DNA of 48,985 nt, from assembly GCA_036393335.1 (NCBI GenBank), contig DASWHD010000144.1, positions 1 through 48,985 of the forward strand, read 5' to 3'. The position numbers were made by a program, and so were the translations under genes. This document shows positions 9,530 through 18,186 of this stretch, piece after piece. How positions within the stretch are numbered: the first letter of the stretch is position 1; every line of letters starts with the position of its first letter. This stretch comes from DASWHD01 sp036393335 (GTDB lineage: Bacteria > CG2-30-53-67 > CG2-30-70-394). The notes beneath the pieces were generated by a model that had not been told where the DNA came from, did not search any database, and saw only the letters and a program-made list of their open reading frames with translations.

Positions 9530-10129
9530 ATGGTCGCGGATGCTGAGATCGCCGAGGCGGTCGCCCACCTGAGACGGGGCGGAGTGGTCATCTACCCCAC
9601 CGGCAGCTTTCTCGCTGCCGGGGTGTTGGCGACCCTGTCGGAGGCCGTCGCTCGGCTGCGCAGCCTCAAGGCGAGGCCGGCCAACAAACCGTTCGGGGTG
9701 ATCGTCGCGGCGATCGATGACTTGGCCGAGCTCGGGATCGACATGAGTGCCATCGAGAGGGGCCTTGCGGCGCGGTTCTGGCCCGGTCCCTTGAGCCTGG
9801 TCCTGCCCCTGACCCCGATCAGCCCCCTCGCCGGCCTCTATCCCGGCGGGAGGGTGGCGGTGCGCGTGCCGGGGCATCCCGTGGCTCGTGCCCTGGCGGC
9901 CGCCTGCGGCGGAGCGATCACCGCGACTTCCGCGAACCGCAGCGGTGCGCCTCCGGTCACGGCGGTGCGCGACCGCGGGTCCGAATGGCGGTCACCCGAC
10001 GTGTGGGTCCTCGGCGACGAGCCAGCAGGAGGTGGCCTACCATCCACCGTCGTCCAGGTACGCAACGGTGTGGTGCGCGTGCTACGTCGCGGACGCCTCT
10101 CCGCGGCAGAGCTGGGCGCGGCGTCGTAA
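9530..10129 (+). CDS. Sua5/YciO/YrdC-family protein (TsaC-like, atypical active site)
   Basis: A 199-residue single-domain member of the family that makes threonylcarbamoyl-AMP for the t6A modification of tRNA. It keeps GGVVIYPTG (residues 17-25), LKARPANKPFGVIV (the K-x-R pair, about 46-59), the TSANRSG motif (about 137-143) and STVVQV. The highly conserved Glu and aromatic/Gly residues of the usual YPTE-T/A-x-[YF]-G-[LV]-G motif are replaced: it reads YPTGSFLAAG. This may be a diverged paralog rather than the main TsaC. The ATG at 9530 directly precedes the domain. It is convergent with the phosphatase gene. Confidence 0.8.
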   Translation: MVADAEIAEAVAHLRRGGVVIYPTGSFLAAGVLATLSEAVARLRSLKARPANKPFGVIVAAIDDLAELGIDMSAIERGLAARFWPGPLSLVLPLTPISPLAGLYPGGRVAVRVPGHPVARALAAACGGAITATSANRSGAPPVTAVRDRGSEWRSPDVWVLGDEPAGGGLPSTVVQVRNGVVRVLRRGRLSAAELGAAS

Positions 10130-10183
10130 CATGCGCCTAACCAGCGAGGTGTGGATCGGGGCTGCGCAGGGATCGGGCGTGAC

Positions 10184-10840
10184 CTACGGCACCACCGACA
10201 CGAACTGGTCGGTGTCCACCTCGTAGGCGGTGAGCGGCCCGTTGTAGCACGCGCCGGTATCGATCCCCACCATGCCGTCGTGGTGAAACGGCTCGACCAT
10301 CGGACTGTGGCCGAACACGATGGTGCGACTGCGGGTGTGCGGGGCGGTGAAGAACGCCTCGCGGATCCACAGCAGGTCGTCCTCCGACTGCTCGTCGAGC
10401 GGCACGCCGGGGCGGAGCCCGGCGTGGACGAAGATGTGCGTGGGGGTGGTGTGGATCAGAGGGAGGCTGCGGAGAAAGGCGACGTGGTGGTCGGGGATGG
10501 TGGCGCGGCCGGCAATCTTCTGCCACGTCCCTTCGCGCCGCTGGTAGCTGCTCAGGGTCTGCCGGCCGCCGTTGTAGAGGAATGGCTTGGTGTGAACCCC
10601 GTCGAGGAAGTCGAGAAACATCCGCTCGTGGTTGCCCATCAGGGTAACGATCTCCGGGTTCGCCTCCTTGAGTTCGAGGATGCGATCGATCACGCCCGCG
10701 GAGTCCGGGCCGCGATCGACGTAGTCCCCGAGGAAGATCAGACGATGGGTCGATGGAGCGTAATCGATGGTGCCCAGCAGGCGCTCCAGATGGAGGAGAC
10801 AGCCGTGGATGTCACCGATGGCGAAGGTACGCTGGCTCAT
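10184..10840 (-). CDS. PPP-family metallophosphatase (serine/threonine phosphatase 1-like)
   Basis: A 218-residue calcineurin-fold phosphatase with the full PPP signature: GDIHG (residues 9-13), GDYVDRGPDS (about 38-47), GNHE (about 68-71), a metal-binding His in IFVHAG, and FGHSP near the C-terminus. These residues hold the two-metal centre. Bacterial relatives include PrpA/PrpB-type protein phosphatases and ApaH-like enzymes; length and motif spacing favour the protein phosphatase group. The ATG at 10838-10840 overlaps the stop of the upstream epimerase-like gene (ATGA), so the two are translationally coupled. The substrate cannot be inferred. Confidence 0.9.
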   Translation of the reverse strand: MSQRTFAIGDIHGCLLHLERLLGTIDYAPSTHRLIFLGDYVDRGPDSAGVIDRILELKEANPEIVTLMGNHERMFLDFLDGVHTKPFLYNGGRQTLSSYQRREGTWQKIAGRATIPDHHVAFLRSLPLIHTTPTHIFVHAGLRPGVPLDEQSEDDLLWIREAFFTAPHTRSRTIVFGHSPMVEPFHHDGMVGIDTGACYNGPLTAYEVDTDQFVSVVP

Positions 10841-11733
10841 TTCGTGTTGCGCAAGACTTCCGCCAGCCCGTCGGCCACGGGGCGCGGCACGACGCGGCTG
10901 TACTGGGTGTAATGGGTATCCGTGGTGGTCCCGTCGGTGGCGAGCATGCGGAGCTGGTCGGCGCTCACTGGCAGCAAGGGCGAGACCGGCTCCAGGAGGC
11001 GGGCGGCGAGCTGTACGGAACGGCCGGACACGGGGAGGTGCATGGGCCGGCGGCCCAAGGCGGCGGCGATCTTGTCCGTGATCTCCGCGAGGGTGAGCTG
11101 CTCCCGACCGGCGATGGCGAAGGTGTGTCCCCACGCGCCGTCTGCCGAAAGCAGGTCGGCCATGATCTCTACCGCGTCGGTCACCATCAACGGCTGCATA
11201 CGGCCCTCTTCGGGGAGGCGCAATACCGGCATGACCGGAGAGCGGCGCAGCAAGCGGGAGAGGTCGTCGGTGAGCTTTTCTCCCCGGCCGAGCATCAGCG
11301 AGGGACGCCAGATCTGGTAGGTGAGGCCAGAGTCCCGCACCAATCCCTCGACCGTCGCCTTCGTCGCGAAGTAGCGGCTCGGCGAGTCCATGGCCGCTCC
11401 CAAGGCGGAGACGTAGACGAGGCGCGTCACCCCGCGCGCCTGGCAGGCCATGATCACGTTGCGGCTGCCCTCGACCACCACGCGCTGAAATGTGTCGCGC
11501 CATCCCTCGCGCAGCAGGCCGACCAGGTGCACGACGGTGTCGATACCATCGCAGGCCAGGCCGAGGGACGCGGGGCGGAGCACGTCACCGGTGGCGACCT
11601 CTACGTCGAGACGCCGCAGGGGCTCGGCGCGGCGCGGATTGCGCACCAAGCCGCGGACCGCCAAACCACGGCTGCGCAGTTCGGCCGCCAGGTGGCGACC
11701 GACATACCCGCTGGCACCGGTCAGGAGGATCAC
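10837..11733 (-). CDS. NDUFA9-like atypical SDR, NAD(P)-binding protein
   Basis: A 298-residue Rossmann protein of the atypical short-chain dehydrogenase group that resembles the complex I accessory subunit NDUFA9. It has TGASGYVGRHL (about residues 5-15), VVHLVGLL, and a YFATKATVE segment where the catalytic Tyr-x-x-x-Lys survives as Y-F-A-T-K. It also has the RPSLMLGRGE motif of the NDUFA9-like family. The GTG at 11731-11733 was chosen because the first beta strand begins at once; in-frame GTG codons further upstream are possible. Bacterial members have no settled function, with quinone or respiratory-complex maintenance proposed. It is divergent from ubiX, which would fit a quinone link. 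Confidence 0.82.
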   Translation of the reverse strand: MILLTGASGYVGRHLAAELRSRGLAVRGLVRNPRRAEPLRRLDVEVATGDVLRPASLGLACDGIDTVVHLVGLLREGWRDTFQRVVVEGSRNVIMACQARGVTRLVYVSALGAAMDSPSRYFATKATVEGLVRDSGLTYQIWRPSLMLGRGEKLTDDLSRLLRRSPVMPVLRLPEEGRMQPLMVTDAVEIMADLLSADGAWGHTFAIAGREQLTLAEITDKIAAALGRRPMHLPVSGRSVQLAARLLEPVSPLLPVSADQLRMLATDGTTTDTHYTQYSRVVPRPVADGLAEVLRNTK

Positions 11734-11945
11734 GGTCGATGTCCCATCGCAGGCTCCCCCCTGCTCCCGTTGCACGCTACTACGACTCGTCTCCCTGGGA
11801 TAGGCGAGGATGAGGCCGTTGGCCTCTGGGGAGGAGGCGCCGGCGCCTACAGGTATGGAGGGGAGGGAGGGACCTCGGGTCGCTCTTTGCCTGATGCCCC
11901 AGGCACGTTGAATACTGCATGGTGCAGCAACCACGGGAGAGTGCG

Positions 11946-12581
11946 GTGGGCCGATTTATCATCGCGATCACGGGCGCCTCGGGCGCGATCTACGGGGTGC
12001 GCCTGATCGAGGCGCTCGTCGGCGTCGGTCACGAGGTCGAGTGTGTGGTCAGCAATGCGGCGCGCGGCATCCTCGCCGACGAGGTGGGCGTCCACTTGAC
12101 CGGAGGAGAAACGGAGCGCGCGGCGACCCTCGCGGCCCATTGCCACGCGCCGGCCGGTGCCGTCACTTGCTACTTGAACAGCGACGGCTACGCCCCGATC
12201 GCCTCCGGCTCGGTGCGCTGGGACGGCATGGTAATCAGCCCGTGCTCGATGAACACCCTCGCCGCAGTCGCCCACGGCCTCGCAGACAACCTGATCCTGC
12301 GCGCCGCCGACTGCACGGTGAAGGAGGGCCGGCGCCTGATCATGGTGCCGCGCGAGACGCCCTTCTCCGCCATCCACCTAGAAAACATGCTGCGCCTCGC
12401 CCGTCTCGGGGTGCGAATCATCCCGCCCATTCCGGCCTTCTATACTCACCCGCAGAGCGTCGCTGACGTGGTGGACGGTGCGGTGGCGCGGGTTCTCGAT
12501 CACCTGGGCGTCCGCCACGATTTGGTGCCCCGCTGGCACGGGCGGCCAGCGAGCACCCAGGACCCAGCCGGGGAGCAATGA
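11946..12581 (+). CDS. ubiX: Flavin prenyltransferase UbiX
   Basis: Makes prenylated FMN, the cofactor of the UbiD decarboxylase used in ubiquinone synthesis. The 211-residue product has the FMN-binding ITGASGAIYGVRL (about residues 6-18), SPCSMNTLAAVAHGLADNLI (about 98-117), the EGRRLIMVPRETPFSAIHLENM segment (about 126-147) and IPPIPAFYTHP. GTG 11946 is chosen because GGGAGA lies 6 bases upstream and the first strand follows immediately; ATG 11919 in frame is the alternative. ubiD is not in the window. The terminator just after the stop mainly serves the opposite strand. Confidence 0.93.
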   Translation: MGRFIIAITGASGAIYGVRLIEALVGVGHEVECVVSNAARGILADEVGVHLTGGETERAATLAAHCHAPAGAVTCYLNSDGYAPIASGSVRWDGMVISPCSMNTLAAVAHGLADNLILRAADCTVKEGRRLIMVPRETPFSAIHLENMLRLARLGVRIIPPIPAFYTHPQSVADVVDGAVARVLDHLGVRHDLVPRWHGRPASTQDPAGEQ

Positions 12582-12614
12582 AAAAGGGGCCACCGGCCAA
12601 GCGCCGGGGGCCCC
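12581..12614 (-). terminator. Terminator of the tetR-tusA-dsrE2 operon
   Basis: GGGGCC (12586-12591) pairs with GGCCCC (12609-12614), and CCGGC (12593-12597) pairs with GCCGG (12603-12607) around a CAAGC loop, with one A/G mismatch. On the minus strand the stem is followed by five T residues (12585-12581), so it terminates the minus-strand operon. On the plus strand it is followed only by GTTTA. Confidence 0.85.
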
Positions 12615-12649
12615 GTTTACACCGAGCGGCTGAACACAACCGCGCGTTT

Positions 12650-13153
12650 TCAGATGAAGAGGTTGATCTGTGCCTCGCTGGCGATGTCGAGGTAACTGGC
12701 GGCGCCGACATACTCGAGGCCGTCGATGAAGGCGCCGTGGTCGTAGCCGAACAAATCAACGGTCATTTGGCACGCCATCATCCGCACGCCGCTCTCGATA
12801 CACAGCTCGCGTAGCTCCTCGACGGAGGCGACGCCGACGTTGGAGATGGTCTTCTTCATCAGACCGGTGGCTACCGTCTCGAAGCCCGGTACGAGAGATT
12901 GCACGAAGTTGGGAATGTTCCACTCGATGTTGCGGAACCACTTGGGGCCCATCGGCATCTTCATCGGCATTGCAGGATTGCCGAGGGGGCTGACCTTGGC
13001 GGTGATGTCCTTCTTCAGCAGAGCGAGGCCGTAGAAGGTAAAGAAGATCGTGACGTCGTAGTCGAGAGCCGCGGCGGTGGAGCCGAGAATAAAGGGCGGA
13101 TAGGCCCAGTCGAGGGTGCCCTTGGTGGCGATGATCGTCATCTTGGTGCTCAT
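12650..13153 (-). CDS. dsrE2: DsrE2-like sulfur-trafficking protein
   Basis: A 167-residue member of the DsrE/DsrF/DsrH-like superfamily, resembling DsrE2. It begins MSTKMTIIATKGTLDWAYPP and has IFFTFYGLALLKKD (about residues 37-50), a Met/Pro-rich middle segment, and GVRMMACQMTVDLFGY, which holds the conserved cysteine that carries persulfide sulfur in this family. The ATG at 13151-13153 has GGAGACA just upstream. It lies after tusA in the same operon, the pairing described in sulfur oxidisers where rhodanese, TusA and DsrE2 pass sulfane sulfur along. No rhodanese gene is visible here. Confidence 0.88.
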   Translation of the reverse strand: MSTKMTIIATKGTLDWAYPPFILGSTAAALDYDVTIFFTFYGLALLKKDITAKVSPLGNPAMPMKMPMGPKWFRNIEWNIPNFVQSLVPGFETVATGLMKKTISNVGVASVEELRELCIESGVRMMACQMTVDLFGYDHGAFIDGLEYVGAASYLDIASEAQINLFI

Positions 13154-13201
13154 GGAGTGTCTCCTTCGCGGAACAGACCTGGGCAACCGCCCGGGATCCG
13201 A

Positions 13202-13432
13202 TCAGCTCTTCTTGATGGTGAATGTGAACTTGCCGTCTTCCGTGGCGGTCTCCAGCAATTCATTGCCGGTGCGCTTGCACCATGCATTGATGTCGTTCTG
13301 GGAACCGGGATCCGTGGAGATCATCTTCAACGTCTGGCCGGGGTTCATGGCGTCGACGGCCTTCTTGGTCTTGAGGACCGGCAGGGGGCAGTTGAGACCG
13401 CTGCAATCGAGCACTTGATCGGTTTCCATCAT
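13202..13432 (-). CDS. tusA: Sulfur carrier protein TusA
   Basis: A 76-residue TusA/SirA-like protein. The LDCSGLNCPLPVLKTKKA segment (about residues 8-25) has the CPxP active-site motif whose first cysteine carries a persulfide. AGGAGA lies 4-5 bases before the first of two consecutive ATG codons (13432 and 13429). In sulfur-oxidising bacteria TusA sits beside DsrE2, as here; in other bacteria it serves tRNA thiolation or molybdenum cofactor synthesis. The operon context favours general sulfane-sulfur trafficking. Confidence 0.94.
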   Translation of the reverse strand: MMETDQVLDCSGLNCPLPVLKTKKAVDAMNPGQTLKMISTDPGSQNDINAWCKRTGNELLETATEDGKFTFTIKKS

Positions 13433-13464
13433 AACGTCTCCTATCGGGAGGGTGAATATGCCCC

Positions 13465-14082
13465 TCAGGCGGTCACGCCCTCCGGGGTGGTTTGAAGAGA
13501 GCGCAGAAATACGTCGACGTTCTCCAGGCAATTGCGAAAAACGCCGATCTCCTTGCGGACCTTGGTAAGCAGTGTCGCCCCTTCGAAGGCGGACAGGATG
13601 AACTGGGCGGTCTTGCGGCTGTCCACCTCGGCTCGGATCTCACCGCGCTCTTTGGCCGCCTCGACGAGTCGGGTGATCCCCGACTCAAAAAAACGGAACA
13701 CGGTATCCACGTGTTCGGCGAACCCGCGGTGGTTGTCCCCCATCTCCAGGGCGAAGTTGCCGAACGGGCAACCGCCCTGACAGTCGTGGCGGAGCTGGTA
13801 CTCCTCCATGGCGCCGAAGAAGGCGTGGATCTGCTCACGCAGGGTCGACTTCTCGCCCGTGGTGGTGGTGAAGAGCTCGCCGAACTCCCTGGCAAACCAC
13901 TCCAAGACCGCGTAACCGACCTCCTCCTTGGTCTTGAAGTGAAAGTAAAAGTTGCCCTTCTTCGCCCCCGACTCCCGCAGGATGTCCTCTACGCTCGTGT
14001 GGTAGTAGCCGTGCAGGTGGAACAGCTCGGCGGCGGAACGAACGATCCGCTCCCGTGTTTCGTGGCCTCTGTGGGTCGACAT
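13465..14082 (-). CDS. TetR/AcrR-family transcriptional regulator of the tusA-dsrE2 operon
   Basis: A 205-residue repressor-type protein. The N-terminal helix-turn-helix is clear: TRERIVRSAAELFHLHGYYHTSVEDILRESGAKKGNFYFHFKTKEEV-type spacing (about residues 9-55). The C-terminal ligand domain has a GCPFGNFALEMGD segment (about 108-120) with a pair of cysteines, HDCQGGC, that could sense a thiol-reactive or sulfur signal; that is inference. The ATG at 14080-14082 is chosen over an upstream TTG. It is the first gene of the operon, 32 bases before tusA, so it probably represses itself and the two sulfur-carrier genes. Confidence 0.9.
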   Translation of the reverse strand: MSTHRGHETRERIVRSAAELFHLHGYYHTSVEDILRESGAKKGNFYFHFKTKEEVGYAVLEWFAREFGELFTTTTGEKSTLREQIHAFFGAMEEYQLRHDCQGGCPFGNFALEMGDNHRGFAEHVDTVFRFFESGITRLVEAAKERGEIRAEVDSRKTAQFILSAFEGATLLTKVRKEIGVFRNCLENVDVFLRSLQTTPEGVTA

Positions 14083-14424
14083 TGGGGACAAGCTGTGGAT
14101 AAAACCGACTGGTTAGTCTAGTCACTTTACAGACGACCAGATCCGTTGGCCAGCAATAAAATTGGGTGTCGCCCGAATGCCATCAGGGGTCGACCACATG
14201 CCACCCGGTGGCACCGACTTTCCGGCGAATCGCAGCGACGCCGGCACCTGCACCGAGGCTGGGGTACCGCGGCGGGGCCCGCGAGCAACGCGGAGCGCAT
14301 CGCCGCCTGCTCACAGGTTGCGAGTTATTTTCGTGCCAAGGCGCAGGGCTCGCAGCGGTCGTTCCAAAACGGTTGATTTTCCGGAGATCACTCCGAGCGT
14401 CTCTGCGCGATTATTCACAAGCTA
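14083..14424. other. Non-coding interval upstream of tetR and after transketolase
   Basis: About 340 bases with no credible gene. The end nearest tetR holds the operator-like site and a candidate minus-strand promoter (TTGCTG, 17 bases, TCTGTA; weak). The end nearest 14424 follows the transketolase stop and shows no clear terminator. Confidence 0.5.
14105..14120 (-). promoter_or_regulatory. Candidate TetR-family operator
   Basis: CCGACT-GGTT-AGTCTA on the plus strand, which reads TAGACT-N4-AGTCGG on the minus strand, 23 bases upstream of the tetR start. The layout resembles the NemR-type box TAGACC-N4-GGTCTA with an imperfect right half. It is a natural site for autorepression of the operon. 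Confidence 0.45.
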
Positions 14425-16365
14425 TCAGCGCAGGGCCTCCTGTACGGCCGCTGCAATCCCCGAGGCATCCAGCCCCTGCGCCGCATAGAGTTCCGCCGGT
14501 GGGCCCGAGCTGCTGTAACCGGTAACCCCGAGGCGGACCAGCCGGCAGGAGAGCCCGTCATCGAGCAATGCGTTCGCCACACTGCCACCGAGACCCGTCG
14601 CCGGGTTGTGGTCCTCGCAGGTGACGATCAGGCCGGTGGTGGAAGCCGCCCGCAGCACTGCACGGTCGACATCCCGTGGACAGGCCATATTCACGATGCG
14701 CGCACGGATCCCGGCGTCCGCGAGGAGGCCGTGCGCGGCAACCGCCGCTCCCACCACCGCCCCCATGGCGATTACCGCACAGTCGCTCCCCTCGCGCAGC
14801 ACATCCGCTCTGCCATATTCGAACCGGTAATCGCCGGCAAAGAATGGGGTGCCGTCGGCGGCGAGGATCGGCGCCATCTTGGAGCGCCCCATGCCGAGGA
14901 AGAGGTTGCCGGGCTGGGTCGCCATGTAGCGCGTGGCACGATCGGTCTGGTTCGGATCGGCCGGAACGATCGTGCGGAAACCGTGCAGGGAGTGCAGCAG
15001 CCCTAGATAGTCGATGCACTGGTGGGTCTTGCCGTCTTCCCCGACGTCGAGGCCGATGTGGGTACACACCAGCTTCAGTTGGCCACCGTTGATGTCCGTG
15101 AGGCGGTGCTGGTTGTAGGTCTCGCACACCCCGAAGACGCCGAAATCGGCGAAGAAGGTCAGCACACCGGTGGCCGACAAGGCCCCGGCAGCCGCGGCGG
15201 TGTGGTGTTCTTGGATGCCGCTCTCGAAGAACTGGTTGGGCAGCTTTTTGTGAAAGGCGCCGGTCTTCACCGACCCTTCGAGGTCGCAGTCGAACACCGC
15301 CATCGGCACATGGTCGGCGTTGATGTCGGCGAGATCCGCGAGGGCGTTGCCCCAGGCGGAGCGGTTGTCGAGCCGCTGGTCCGCCGCGTAGCTGCGCGGC
15401 GTGCCGGGGTCGATCGTCAGCTCCATCGGTGGCGGCTCCACCCCGTGAAAGGCGATCGCCTCTTCCCGGCGGCGCCGGCGCAGGTCGTCGAGGGAGATGC
15501 TGAGCCCCTGGTCACGGAACGCCGCCTCGCACAGGTCGTCCTCCACCGCCTGCCCGTGGTATTTTGCCTGCCCCTCGATAGCGGGGATGCCACGGCCCAT
15601 CATCGTATTGGCAAGGATGACGGTCGGGCGCTGGCGCTCGGTGACTGCGGTGCGGGTCGCGTCGTACAGGGCGGCGAGGTCGTGGCCGTCGACCTCCACC
15701 ACCTGCCAGCCGTCCGCCAGATACTCCGCCTTGATGTCCTGGGGCATCACGACCGCTGTCTTGCCCCCGATCTGCAGGCCGTTGACGTCGACGAAGGCGG
15801 TGACGTTCACCAGCTCATACTTGCGGGTGAAGCGCCGCGCCTCGGCAACCTGTCCCTTCTGCTGCTCACCGTCCCCCATTACCACGTAGACGTGACCCCC
15901 CTCCCCGTTGAGCCGGCCACCCAGGGCCATGCCGCAGCCGACGGACAACCCCTGGCCGAGGTTACCGGTGCCCCACTCGACCCCGGGGACCCGGCGCTCG
16001 ATGTGACCCTCGAAGGGGCTGCCGGTCCGGCGGAAATGGAGGACGGCCTGCTGGGGATCGAAGAAGCCGTAGCGACCGAGGACGCTGTAGACCCCCGGGG
16101 CGGTGTGCCCATGGCTCACCACGATCCGGTCCCGGGTCGGTTCGTGTGGATTTTCCGGGTAGGTGTGGGCCAACCCCCAGAGAAGAAGGAAGATCTCCAA
16201 CGAGGAGAGCGAGCCACCCGGGTGTCCGGAGCCGGCCACTGCCGTCATGGCCAGGATGTCGCCGCGGCAGAGGCGGGCGGTCTCCTCCAACAGGGCCCGC
16301 TCCGACGGCCCCAGGGTGGGGGCGACGAATCCGCGACAGGGGCTGTTGAGCAGCGGATGGGACAA
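14425..16365 (-). CDS. tkt: Transketolase
   Basis: A 646-residue thiamine-diphosphate enzyme that moves two-carbon units in the pentose phosphate or Calvin cycle. It has the N-terminal SGHPGGSLSSLEIFLLLW (about residues 46-63), the ThDP-binding GDGEQQKGQVAEA (about 165-177) with the expected aspartate and a later DVNGLQIGG, and ESGIQEHH (about 383-390), which has the catalytic Glu. The C-terminal transketolase domain ends at QEALR. N- and C-terminal halves are in one chain. No ATG fits; the likely start is TTG at 16363-16365 with GGAG 8 bases upstream. Nearby genes give no pathway clue. Confidence 0.93.
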   Translation of the reverse strand: MSHPLLNSPCRGFVAPTLGPSERALLEETARLCRGDILAMTAVAGSGHPGGSLSSLEIFLLLWGLAHTYPENPHEPTRDRIVVSHGHTAPGVYSVLGRYGFFDPQQAVLHFRRTGSPFEGHIERRVPGVEWGTGNLGQGLSVGCGMALGGRLNGEGGHVYVVMGDGEQQKGQVAEARRFTRKYELVNVTAFVDVNGLQIGGKTAVVMPQDIKAEYLADGWQVVEVDGHDLAALYDATRTAVTERQRPTVILANTMMGRGIPAIEGQAKYHGQAVEDDLCEAAFRDQGLSISLDDLRRRRREEAIAFHGVEPPPMELTIDPGTPRSYAADQRLDNRSAWGNALADLADINADHVPMAVFDCDLEGSVKTGAFHKKLPNQFFESGIQEHHTAAAAGALSATGVLTFFADFGVFGVCETYNQHRLTDINGGQLKLVCTHIGLDVGEDGKTHQCIDYLGLLHSLHGFRTIVPADPNQTDRATRYMATQPGNLFLGMGRSKMAPILAADGTPFFAGDYRFEYGRADVLREGSDCAVIAMGAVVGAAVAAHGLLADAGIRARIVNMACPRDVDRAVLRAASTTGLIVTCEDHNPATGLGGSVANALLDDGLSCRLVRLGVTGYSSSGPPAELYAAQGLDASGIAAAVQEALR

Positions 16366-16522
16366 GGTAGGCTCCGATCAAATCAAGCCCGGCGCCACCC
16401 CGGCACCGGTGCAAAGTGGTGTTTCTTAGCAACGGCGCCGGAGAGCGGTCAAGCGACGTGGCGCTTACTTCTCCACGTCCTGCCAACCGAAGGCCCAGGA
16501 CTGAATCGCGGGTCGCCGCTCA

Positions 16523-18049
16523 CTATCCCATGAGGTTGAGGATGGTGGCCACGTCGACGTGGTCACGCACCACCTGCACGATGCGTGCGATGGTCGCCTC
16601 ACGGCGCGCGCGCGGATCGTCGTCCTCGACCCGGGTCTCCCCGGCCGCAACCCGCAAGTGGCCGAGAAAGCAGCGACGGAACGACGGGTTGTCGAACAGA
16701 CCGTGGATGTAGGTGCCCCACACCCGGCGGTCCCGGGAGATCGCCCCGTCCGGGTGGTCGAGGAGCTGCCCGTCGCGACGCACGATGGTGGCAAACGGCT
16801 GGATCTCCTCCTCCATGAGGGTCCGCCCCAGGTGGTGCTCATAGCCGCTGACGCTCTTGCCGCAGAGGTCGGAGATATGGTCCAGGCACAATGCCTCGAC
16901 CGCGTGGCTTTCCCGATTGTGGCCGAGCAAGGACGCGATGGGCAGCAACCCCAGGCCCTCCACCTCCCCGAGGCTCGACTCGCGGCCGAGGGGGTCGAGC
17001 ACCACCTTACCGAGCATCTGCAGCCCGCCGCCGATGCCGACCACGGTGCCACCGGCAGCGCGAAAGGCGCGGATCTGGCGCGCCATGTGGGTTTGGTTGA
17101 GGTATTGGAGGTCGGCCAGGGTGTTGTCCGAGCCGGGCAAGATCAGCGCGTGGAGATCGTCGAGCGCGGTACCCGCTGTGACCGGCACCAAGATGACCTC
17201 AGGCTCGTTGGCCAGGGGGTCGGCATCACGGTCGTCACTCTGATAGGGGAACTCGACGACGCCGATGCGCAGGGTCATGGGCGGAGGCCGTGGAGCCGGT
17301 GCCGGGTCGATCACGACCCGCCCCTCATGCGGGAGGTGGACGTTGGCCAGCCGCGGCACCAGCCCCAAAACCGGCACGCCGCAGCGCTCCTCGATCCGCG
17401 CCTTGAGGGTCGCACCGTCGGTACGGTCACCCTCGAACTTGTTGATCAAGATCCCGCGCACCCGACGCCGTTGCTCCGCGGGCAGTAGCTCCAGGGTGCC
17501 GTATAGGGCGGCGAAGACCCCTCCCTTGGAGCTGTCGCCGACCAACACCACCGGCGCGTCGGCGATCTCCGCGACCCCACCATTGGCGAGCTGCACCTCG
17601 CGTAGCTCCACGTCGGTTGGGGTACCGGCCCCTTCGATCACCACCACGTCGTACTCGCGGGCGAGAAATCGATACGACTCCCCCACCGCCGCCTCGATGC
17701 GCGACTTCAAGCGGCGAAACTCGGCGAGGGTCAGAACCCCGGCCCGGTCGCCCTGAATGAGCAGCTCCAGCCGGTTGCCCTCCACCGGTTTCAACAGCAG
17801 CGGATTCATGTGGGTGTTGGGCTCCACCCCACACGCCTCGGCCTGCACCGCCTGGGACCAACCGATCTCGCTGCCCGACTGGGTGATAAAGGGGTTGAGG
17901 GTCCAATTCTGCGCCTTGAACGGTGCGACCCGTTGGCCTGCTTCACGGAAGATCGCGCAAAAGGCCGTCGCGAGGACACTCTTGCCCACGTTCGATGCCG
18001 TCCCCTGAAACATCAGGGCGCGGCAACAGCGGTTGGCGGTGGGGTCCAT
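16523..18049 (-). CDS. CobQ-like amidotransferase lacking the glutaminase cysteine
   Basis: A 508-residue protein with the two domains of cobyric acid synthase: a P-loop amidoligase domain (GTASNVGKSV, residues 16-25; FKAQNW, 44-49; GGVFAALYGTLELL, 176-189) and a class I glutaminase-like domain (from about 260). In CobQ the glutaminase nucleophile sits in GICGG. Here the motif reads GIGGG with Gly340 in place of Cys, while the partner His is kept (GTYIHGLFDN, His449). Amidoligase motifs also differ: AQNWTLNP rather than AQNMSLNS, GTPTDVEL rather than GSPAEINL, and GDSSKGG rather than ADIDRGG. No other cobalamin genes are present. It is a diverged CobQ, perhaps ammonia-dependent or with another substrate. 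Confidence 0.85.
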   Translation of the reverse strand: MDPTANRCCRALMFQGTASNVGKSVLATAFCAIFREAGQRVAPFKAQNWTLNPFITQSGSEIGWSQAVQAEACGVEPNTHMNPLLLKPVEGNRLELLIQGDRAGVLTLAEFRRLKSRIEAAVGESYRFLAREYDVVVIEGAGTPTDVELREVQLANGGVAEIADAPVVLVGDSSKGGVFAALYGTLELLPAEQRRRVRGILINKFEGDRTDGATLKARIEERCGVPVLGLVPRLANVHLPHEGRVVIDPAPAPRPPPMTLRIGVVEFPYQSDDRDADPLANEPEVILVPVTAGTALDDLHALILPGSDNTLADLQYLNQTHMARQIRAFRAAGGTVVGIGGGLQMLGKVVLDPLGRESSLGEVEGLGLLPIASLLGHNRESHAVEALCLDHISDLCGKSVSGYEHHLGRTLMEEEIQPFATIVRRDGQLLDHPDGAISRDRRVWGTYIHGLFDNPSFRRCFLGHLRVAAGETRVEDDDPRARREATIARIVQVVRDHVDVATILNLMG

Positions 18050-18186
18050 GGATGGAATCGAAGGGGAGCCGCTACGGCACCGCCCAGCAATGAATCCCCT
18101 AGGCTACTCGATCGGCCGCATACCGGCCAGTTTGAGCACCGCGGTCCCGCGCCGAAAAGCTACCCAAGCCTACCGAAGGAGCACCC

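Noticed and set aside
15022..16533. Plus-strand open frame opposite transketolase.
   Set aside because: Transketolase motifs are unambiguous on the minus strand.
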